A DNA stretch of 64,000 nucleotides from Jaapia argillacea MUCL 33604 (Eukaryota; Basidiomycota; Agaricomycetes; Jaapiales; Jaapiaceae): NCBI GenBank assembly GCA_000697665.1, contig KL197714.1, forward strand, positions 993,132 to 1,057,131, written 5' to 3'. Below, piece by piece: positions 55,975 through 64,000 of this stretch. Numbering within the stretch: the stretch's first letter is position 1; each line of letters begins with the position of its first letter. The translations under genes were made by a program, and so were the position numbers. The notes beneath the pieces are model-generated. The model was not told the DNA's origin. It saw nothing but the letters and a program-made list of their open reading frames with translations, and did no database searches.

Positions 55975-58900
55975 ATGGATGAGTCGGACACTACACCAAC
56001 CGCCACCATACCCCGCACAGGCTCTAACCCCTCCTCAGGATCTTCCACCAAGACCGAACGTACCCCCGCTCGTTTCTCCGACGATTTCCCATTTTTCGGT
56101 TCTTCCTCAACTCTCGTTTCGCGCGATTCGAGTAAGACTCTTACGCCTCCAAAGTCCGGTGGACCGAAATTCAAACCGGCGGCTATGACATTGTCTTCGT
56201 CGTTCCGGTCGGTTTCTATGGTCCCTGGTGGCTCTCGTGCCCCTGAGACCCCTACACCACTCACACGAAATGTACAATCGACCGCACGTACACCGCCTTC
56301 CATCACAACTCGTGCTCGTCCCTTGCCCCGTTCTGCGCCAGACATTCGCACAAGTCTTGGGACCAAAAAACCTGTTTCGACGTCTCCCTCCGCGACCCGT
56401 CAGTCGAAGCGGCTTCCCACTACTATTCAGTCTGCTAGCGCCGGACCCAGCTCGGCACAACCTACCGCCCCCGCCCACGTCCCCTCGATAGCTAGGGTAG
56501 TACCTCACACGTCGCCCACTGCTAACCCTCGTGGTGCAGTCAAGCAACCAACTTCGCGCCCTCCGGCTGCCAGTTATAAATTGGGCCAGGCGCAGTCACC
56601 ATCTGCGTCTACCAAGGTCGACCAGCCCAACACAAATAAGAAGCGAGCGGCGCCATCTGATATAGCTACCCCCAACCATATACAAGCGAAACGTGCACGA
56701 ACCTCACCACCTAGCCTGACTATCCAACCGGGAGCCCACGCCAGTCGTGTTGGTGGTTCAGGGGCCGCTGGTAATCCTAGTATCCCGCAACAGCAATCAA
56801 AATGGCGTGAACCCATCATCATCGTAAGCGCTCTCTTACCCTCATTGTCCTTTTATTCACTCATGGACCCTATGAGCAGGCTCACAACGATAACTTCCAG
56901 AAGGCATTTAACGATAAAGGATTCTCGTACATCAAACAATGGGAAATCGCCCGAGTCTGCTCACTTCCCCAGATTTCTTTACAAGCAGAATGGATTGATG
57001 AACTTGCGTCGATCAAAGCTGAAGACGTTGCTCATTATCTGCTCAAGAAGGCAGGTATCCCGGTTGAGTCCAAGCTTTCGGACTCCAAGTACTCGTCAGC
57101 GTTTGCGGGGGAGTATGCAGCACAGGTAAGACCTTGTCCTCTTCCGTGTCTGATCGCACTCTTATGTGACGTTCTCCGCAGGCGCCTTGGGCAGAGTTTG
57201 AACGAGAAGAGCGAGAACTAGCCAAAAATCCGAATGGCGGACTTGGTTGCGATATGGACGACAACCTCCTTTGTGAGGATGGTTGGTACGGCGGTAATAT
57301 CCACTTCACAGGGAGGTTGAAGGAGCTCACGTCGGATGAGAATGTTTATCTCCGACTGGGGGGCAAGGGTTATTCCATTCAGCTTGACCGGCCTCGTCTC
57401 GGCACATCCTGCCGATTCATGCGCAAGTACGGGTCGAAACGGTTTTTGAAGATCAAGGTCAACGATGCACAGTACGGCTATGGCCAACAGCTCGCAAATG
57501 ACTTCTTCAAGCGGCCATTTGTCGTTTCTGGCTGTGTCTTTCGTTCGTTTTATTTCAGGGATGGTACCGTTTTCATGGTTCAGGTGAACGAGCGACTCGG
57601 TCGCTCTGAGGACGGGAGGCGTCAGGTCACCCCTCGGTTAACTTCTTCCCCGGACTCTCCACCATACTTTTTTCAATTTACCGACGGTCACAATCCGATG
57701 AGGCTCAATTCGGACCAGGTAAGTATGACATGTTTGTGTCGGTTCTCTTTATACTCAATAAGACTTTCTGTATTTGCGGCAGACTATGATGAAGTATGTG
57801 TCACGGATTGCCCTAGGTCTCTCGAACTCGGTTCCGGGGATCGCCATACGCAAAGAGAATATCCAGATAATTGACGATATCAGTACGGAATCCCATTCCT
57901 TGATGATTTTGACACCTGTTGACCAACAGCTTTGGTCCAGTTTCTTCACAATGGGAGGAATTCCAACGAAACCATCCGGAAGTCACGAAACCGCCCAGCG
58001 AGATGGAAATGACGGATGGATGTGGACTTATCAATCATTCCGGCTTGCGAAGCATCGCCACCAGGCTTGGTTGGGACACCGTCCCTACTGCAATTCAGTG
58101 TAGAGTAATGGGTGCCAAAGTGATTCCCACATCCACTTATCGCCGATATCACACTTATTCATGGTCGTTAGGGATTACTCTTGTGTTGTCCTCCGACGAT
58201 GGAGGGGAGTATGGACGATGAACCAAGGATCTGGCTCCGGAAGTCTCAAGTTAAGATCAAATACGGCGACGACAATGCAGATCCCGCGAACTTCATAATC
58301 GATGTTCTTCGCAAGTCTCACATGACAGTTCAAGGACGACTGTCTACCGAGACTATCATGAACCTCGCCCAGAATAACGTACCTCACAAAGTCTTGATAG
58401 ACTTGATGCACGATGGGATCATGAACACCGCGAAGAGTCTGACTTCTTGCGCGGGTCCAGATGGTGACATACAGCTGTGGCTCAATGTTGCTCGTGCAGA
58501 TGGTATTTTCCCCGCTCGGTTGGCTCGGCTAGTACAAGGGAAAGCACGAGCAATGGGGTATGTGTTTGAGGTGGATGATGATGGACAAGAGGACGAGGAC
58601 GGGATTGATGGTGTTCTTGGTGAAGGATCAGTAGCCTGGAGGCCCGATGAGATCAGTGGATGTCCGTCGACCCTTGGGGAGACTGCCATGGGGCTACTCG
58701 ATTCTGGCTTCACTCCCGATTCCTGCCACAACCTCCACGACAAGTTGGCCGCTGTCCGGGACAAGGCGGTCAAGAGCATAGTGTCGCGGTACCAGGTTCA
58801 CCTCACCATGTGTACGACAGCATGGATTGTGCCTGGTTTGTTGCTTTAGCTGCTGGATAATAATTGTTCATCTCACATCTCTCAACCCTCAGATCCTCAT

Positions 58901-60376
58901 GGTGTCCTGAAGCCAGGAGAAATCCATTTTCGCAGCTCAAGCCGAAACTTCATGACACCAAATGGTCTCACCGACACAGTGGAGGGGGGTGTTCTGGTAT
59001 GTCATCACTTTCTTGCTTTGTGTTTCCACTATTTATAATCTCCCCATAGCTGGCACGTCACCCCTGCAAAGTCGCGAGTGATATACAAAAGGTTTGTTAT
59101 ATTGTTGATTCTACGTCAGATATTGACGCTCATTGCGATAACAGGCCCTAGCCGTTTATCACCCCCTACTTCGGAACTACGTTGATGTGATTGTGTTCAA
59201 CACCACCGATTATCGGTCTCTTGCGTCCCGACTCGCCGGAGGTGCTTGGTATTCATACGTCCCACCAGGATTAGATTAATACTGAATCGATTTGTGCAGG
59301 GGACTACGACGGAGATAAGTGTCAAGTAATATGGGAACCGACCATTGTTGACACCTTCACCAACGCCGACGAAAACATCTGCTCCAAGCCATCGAATCTC
59401 CGCGACAACTTCCTTAAAGATGTTACCTCCGTGGCTGAATTTCTCCGCAACTACGAGTCCTCGAACCATGATCTTTGCAGTAGCGGCATCCAAGACTTTC
59501 TTCTCGCTCCATTGACGAGTGCATCCCTAGTGGGGAAATACTCCACATTCCACAGCAATGCCGTCTATCGGCTGGGTTACAATGACCCTTCGACTGTGCG
59601 ACTTGCCCACATGTATGTGATGAGCCCTTGCAGGTACCACTCTACTTATTCATCTCACAAGGTTCTGTGAAATCCTTGACGGCTCAAAATCTGGGTTGAA
59701 GGTTCGCAATGACATCTACCGACGGGACAAGGGTACCTGGGATGTCCGGGGTCCCGTTTGGAGAGAGTCGGAAGAAACACGCAAAAGGGTCGCCTCAGGG
59801 CCTCAACTCAACCTCAAACGTGCCATTCGTGAAGAATTTATTATGGATAAGTTGTTCAAGCTCGGGGAGAAGATTATCGTCCAGATCAAGACAGAAGCAC
59901 CAGTTCCATCCACACTCCCCGACTACCATCTCACAAAGCCCTGGCTGGACTACAAGCAGCAGGCTCAAAAGGTGCTCATGGCTGGTTGGGAGGGCAAGTG
60001 GAATGATGTCCAGAGGATTGAGGAGCACGTCAAGCAGATGAAGGACAAGCGCTCCCAGACCTATGCCGAACAGGGGAGGAGCTTTACAGAACTTCGAATC
60101 GAGAGACGGCAAGATATATTGCGCAATCTGTCATTGGAATTCACCTCGAAGCCATCAATCTCGAGCTTCGAAGACCTTCACGACGCTGCCTACATTGCAA
60201 GACTCAAGGCATCGTGTGCCTACCACTTGGAGCCTACAAAACGCTTTCCGTGGGACGTCGCATTCCGGGAACTCTGCGCAATCAAAGCACAGGCTCTCGG
60301 CTCAAGCCACACTGTAACTGCGAAGTTCTATGACCGGTTCGTCGTCAAGGAATCGTCGATCCGAAAAGCTATATGA
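55975..60376 (+). CDS. Cellular RNA-dependent RNA polymerase (QDE-1/RDR family)
   Basis: Exons 55975..56823, 56880..57125, 57182..57718, 57783..57882, 57941..58119, 58172..58835, 58893..58996, 59050..59091, 59145..59241, 59300..59612 and 59662..60376 encode 1,281 residues from this ATG; an upstream coding exon is possible. Residues 1-285 are disordered (Ser, Thr, Pro). The RdRP domain follows, with VMGAKGLLL, EPRIWLRKSQVKI, WIVPDPHGVLKPGEIHF, VLLARHPCKVASDIQK and the catalytic DYDGD at about 941-945 (RLAGGDYDGDKC). The three Asp residues coordinate magnesium. The family copies single-stranded RNA into double-stranded RNA, feeding Dicer and Argonaute in quelling or meiotic silencing. All key residues are present and no frame break was needed. 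The 3' end faces the ABCD gene at 255 bases. Confidence 0.93.
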
Positions 60377-60631
60377 AAGCACTACCCTGTATGTCAACCA
60401 TCTCGTTACTTGTATCTTGTGCTCAGCCCCTCACTAGTCTTCAACCCTTGGAGCCGACATGATTAGTATTGTTCACCATTGTAGTCAGTTTTGTATTTGG
60501 TTCGTTTCTATAGAACTTCAACGGCATAGGATCGACCCACAGGTGAGAACGATGGGTAGTTGAGTATGATCCATCATCCTGCGGAACTAGCCAGTGAACA
60601 ACATCAACTACTAGTGATCCACCGGTATAGG

Positions 60632-63600
60632 TTACATGATCTCCCGAGCGCTGAGCAACTTGTCGAGTTCCTTTACGCGTTTCTCTACGGCTGCCACCTC
60701 ACTCAATTTCGTCTCCAACATCAATATTTCACGATCAATACCCATCCTCTCTTCAGCTGTCCCAAGACGAGAAAGGGTCCAACCACCAGTTCCGTCGCCC
60801 TTCAGCGTCAAAAGCTGGGTGTGGTACTTCATAAGTGAAGGGCTAGTGACTTTACGGTGAGGAAACATCGGCATGCTAGCAGGTGATAACGCTTACCGCA
60901 GTGAGATCGTAATTAGGGTTATCCCAAGAGACTTTGCGTGCTCATACATTCTACCTTCAACGTCGCTTGATACCGCGCTGGTGCATTCTGGGTCGAGCTT
61001 AGTATCAACTGCGACGGGATCAAGTAAATGCAGGATACTCACCATCGAGAACAGCGAATTTGGGCATATGGTAAAACACGCGAGCCATTCCCATCTAGGT
61101 AACGGCCAAAATATTAACAACCGACAGTCGAAAGGTGAAGAAAAGTCAAACCCGTTGCTTCTCCCCTCCACTCAACACATCTCTCCATTCTTTCCTCGTG
61201 AACCACCCACCCTCTCTAGCAGGCAAGTACTCCAGATGAACGGCTCGTAAAATCTCCATGAGCTCTTCCTCTTTCTTGCCCGATTCCACGAATTGCGTAT
61301 ACGAATGTGGGTATATGATTCTTTCCCAGAAGCCATCAGGATACGACGAAACCACAGGGAAGACGTCGAAATCACTCACTGATCCAATAGACTGCCAACA
61401 ACCATGTACGCTCTCTGAGGGACCACAAACACATCCTTCCTCCCAGGTCTCAGTACCCTCCCATCACCCTGAGCAGCCCAAAGTCCAGCCAACACTCTGG
61501 CAACAGCAGTCTTTCCCACCCCATTACTCCCCGTAATCATCAAATGTTCGCCGGCATGCAACGTCAGCGTCAAGTCCTTCACCAGCGGTGCATCCTTCTC
61601 GATCCCAGGAGACGAAGGGGAAGAAAAGGCGAGCGGTGGAATGCCAACATCGACGTGGGAGAGGGAAATGAAGGATTCGGTCGTAGTAGTGTTAGTGGGA
61701 GATGAAGTCGGGGGAAGGGGTGGGAGGTTGTGTAAAGTCGACAGGAGGGTATAGAGGCGAGTCGTTATACCCGCCAACTCCGAGAGGTCCTTGTATGCGT
61801 ACATCAACCTGCCGCCAGCATCTGCCAGAGATAGCAGCAGCCGGCGGGATGAGATGTAATCTGAAATCCAATACTTGATGTTAGTGTCGATAGCAGAAAA
61901 ACGGACAAGAGATTTACCTTCTGTTCGACTCGCGACAGCATCATCTGGCCGTTCATCCTCGGCCCGTTCACTCCTTTGCCTCGTTTGCACCCCAACATCT
62001 CTTGATCGGTGTAACAGCACTGGGATGGATATCAGACCGTACCCAGCTGCCGACCAGAGGTACTTGATAACGTAGTCTTCTGTCCATTCATACGCAATTC
62101 GGATCTGTGCGTGGACAACTTATCAGGGCCTAAACAACGACAGCGCATACAATCCATACTTGCCTTGTAAATCGAGTTGACATGCTTGATCAATCTCAGA
62201 TACGCCCGCCGAAGAATCGACCATTCCCGCTTCCCACCATCGTAGAACCTACACAACCCAAGAACAAATGCGCCATTACGTACGGACGACGAAACTGAGA
62301 CCAAATCGAAAAGAAACACTCACGCAATCTCCTCTCCCTCTCTTCCAACTCTACCAACCCCCATCCTATATTCTCCTTCCAACCTAGCTTCAACAGCCGC
62401 CAATCTCCCAAAGGCGGGTGTTACGGCTCGTAGAATCGAGGCGGTGACGTAGTAGTTGATGAATAAGAGGGCAGTGCCTCGGTAGCCGAGCGAACGGGAG
62501 AGTTGGAGGGTGAAGAGGAGGAGGTCGAAGGAGGGTTTGAGAATATTGCCGCTGGAAGGTGGAGGGAAGTTGGGGGTTTAGTGAGTTGAAACGAGATGGG
62601 AGTAAGGGAGGGACCTACTAGAGTCCGGCAAGGGAGTCGCAAAACGACGCAATGTCGGACGTGATGTATTGGTCGACGCCTTCCAGGCCGCCTATATGCC
62701 GGAGTATGAGTCAGAATATCCAGATGAGATTACACGAGACTGACCTTCGAGCCCAACTCGATAATATCGGAGGTAGGGGAATGCGGATAGATAAAGGTCA
62801 TGGGTGTATCGTGTAAGTCGTGTTCGCATATTGAGGGAAAGGCTTGATTGCAAGTGTCGTATCTTCATATTCATGATCAGAAAGTCATATTCACAAACCG
62901 CCCAAGAATCAAGAGATGATCGGCTCACCATGGAATTCGTATAAGTACTGGGAATAGCCAACAAGAACCACAATCCCAACCCCTTCGCAAACCCCTTTCC
63001 ATTGGCGCTAACCAAATCCCTGACGATCCTCCCATCTAATTTCGCGACTCCGACACTGAGGACAGTGCGTAGCACAAGGAAGAACGAATGGAGGATAACG
63101 ATCCCGAATTCTTTGGATTTGAGTGAGGGGAATACGATGCGGAGGATAGCCGTGAGTTGGCGGAGGAAGGTTTTGTCGACGTTGGGTTTGTGTGATGGAG
63201 GGATTAGAGGGAAGTGAGGGGTATTTGAGGCGAGGGTTTGTGGTGATGTTGGTTGGATGTTCACCTATGATATAGCGTGTATGATCAGCCTGGGGAATTC
63301 GTGTGTGAAGCACAAAGAGAAGGAAACAAGAAGGAAGGAAATCCCTGGACAGAGCATACAGTATCAAGAGGCGCCTGGGCTTATAGAGAGCCTAAGCCAA
63401 GGTGTACCCTCACTCCCATTCACGCAACTTCCGAAGCCAATTCCCCGACCACTGCGCCGCGCTCGAACAATGAAACCAGTAGACACTCAAGTTTCAACAC
63501 ACCTTGGAAATCCTATCACCGGACGGAACCAACAACGTCTTACTCCCATCCGGTTCATCCAGGTAAACCTGCTGCAGCGCATCTTGGATCTCTTGCGGAG

Positions 63601-63760
63601 AAGCACGTTTTCGCAGGGCTACATCTCTAAGCCTCTCGATAGCTGCTTGTGGCACCGATACGATACGATAACGAAACAGCAATATGGTAGCAATGAGAAT
63701 AAGTAGAGGCTTCCGCGAGGCTTGAGGAAGATTGTGGAGGGGCCTGGATAAGAGAGGCAT
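60632..63760 (-). CDS. Peroxisomal ABCD half-transporter (PXA1/PXA2 type)
   Basis: Twelve minus-strand exons: 63760..63503, 63264..62929, 62862..62745, 62691..62619, 62551..62324, 62248..62164, 62104..61918, 61860..61380, 61320..61152, 61094..61043, 60987..60897 and 60842..60632, for 762 residues. An N-terminal membrane region contains the ABCD motifs NSMIRHLQSSLSLNMRTRL and EEIAFYDGGKRE. The nucleotide-binding domain has Walker A GSNGVGKT (539-546), signature LSGGEKQR (638-645) and Walker B FAVLDE (Asp662, Glu663), with CTSAVS following. Two half-transporters assemble in the peroxisomal membrane to import long-chain acyl-CoA for beta-oxidation. A charged coiled-coil-like tail ends the protein. 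Intron 62163..62105 uses a GC donor (AAG|GCAAGT). Whether it corresponds to Pxa1 or Pxa2 is not decided. Confidence 0.92.
62105..62163 (-). other. GC-AG intron in the ABCD gene
   Basis: The exon ends KHVNSIYK at AAG followed by GCAAGTATG, and the next exon begins after CGCACAG with IRIAYEWTEDYV. Both sides are conserved ABCD sequence in phase 0 and no GT donor keeps the frame, so a GC donor with otherwise perfect consensus is used. Confidence 0.8.
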
Positions 63761-63967
63761 AGCAGCGACAGAGAGTCAGGCCTGATTGAAAGGCGCTAGC
63801 AGGCCGTGTTGAGCAAGTCACTCAGCAAGCACTCAAGCCCAGTGAAAAGTCGGTCTGGCAGAATCGAGCTGGATCTTGCCAAAAAGTGACCAACGAGCTG
63901 AATCGATCCAGAATGGCTGAGAAGGTGGTTCCAGGAACGGTTAACTGAGTTTACTGAACAACTTGAT

Positions 63968-63973
63968 CACGTG
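63968..63973. promoter_or_regulatory. E-box upstream of ABCD gene
   Basis: CACGTG lies 208 bases upstream of the ABCD start codon at 63760, at the window edge. It is a possible bHLH site; the role is inferred only from position. Confidence 0.35.
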
Positions 63974-64000
63974 GCCCACAACTCATCTCAACATCCTACC

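Noticed and set aside
59141-59320. Possible viral origin of the RdRP gene
   Set aside because: The motif is DYDGD of the cellular two-barrel RDR family, with spliceosomal introns; viral RNA polymerases use GDD-type palm motifs.
1-64000. tRNA or 5S rRNA genes
   Set aside because: GGTTCGA-like B-box matches (for example near 7478 and 22680) lie in coding regions and lack an A-box and cloverleaf partner.

Overview
The window is fungal nuclear DNA, most likely from an agaricomycete basidiomycete. Genes are compact, most are split by introns of about 45-70 nt with GTRNGT donors, strands alternate freely, and F-box genes are numerous. The conserved gene set fits this: a QDE-1-type RNA-dependent RNA polymerase, an OLE1 desaturase fused to cytochrome b5, MLH1, DCP1, TAO3/MOR2 and an ABCD transporter. 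No tRNA, rRNA, CRISPR array or intact transposon was recognised.

Layout. Bases 1-6.8 kb hold a tandem array of three near-identical F-box genes (the first is cut by the window edge), with a broken minus-strand F-box gene and duplicated non-coding blocks between them. Bases 7.3-9.9 kb hold a divergent pair: snurportin-1 and an unrecognised basic protein. At 11-14 kb there is a jacalin-type lectin and another F-box gene. At 14.6-22.2 kb lie DCP1, a CBS-domain protein and MLH1, the last two divergent. At 22.3-34.3 kb lie the very large TAO3/MOR2/Furry scaffold gene and a RING+RRM gene. At 35-38.4 kb there are two orphan genes. At 40-47 kb a microexon-rich, atypical G-protein alpha subunit is flanked by two unrelated F-box genes. 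A gene-poor stretch from 47.2 to 51.8 kb holds only coding-like relics. At 51.8-63.8 kb lie an RRG7-like nuclease-fold protein, OLE1, the RdRP and a peroxisomal ABCD half-transporter.

Functional themes are RNA metabolism (snurportin, DCP1, RING+RRM, RdRP), polarity and signalling (TAO3, G-alpha), fatty acid metabolism (OLE1, ABCD), DNA mismatch repair (MLH1) and substrate-specific ubiquitination (F-box genes). The genes do not form an operon or an obvious biosynthetic cluster; apart from shared promoters they appear to be independent loci.

Exon-intron models were derived by eye, by requiring GT/GC...AG boundaries, matching phase, and continuity with conserved family motifs. All junctions listed were checked for frame by arithmetic, not by transcript data. 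The least certain points are gene starts (RdRP, RRG7, G-alpha) and the relic region at 47-50 kb.
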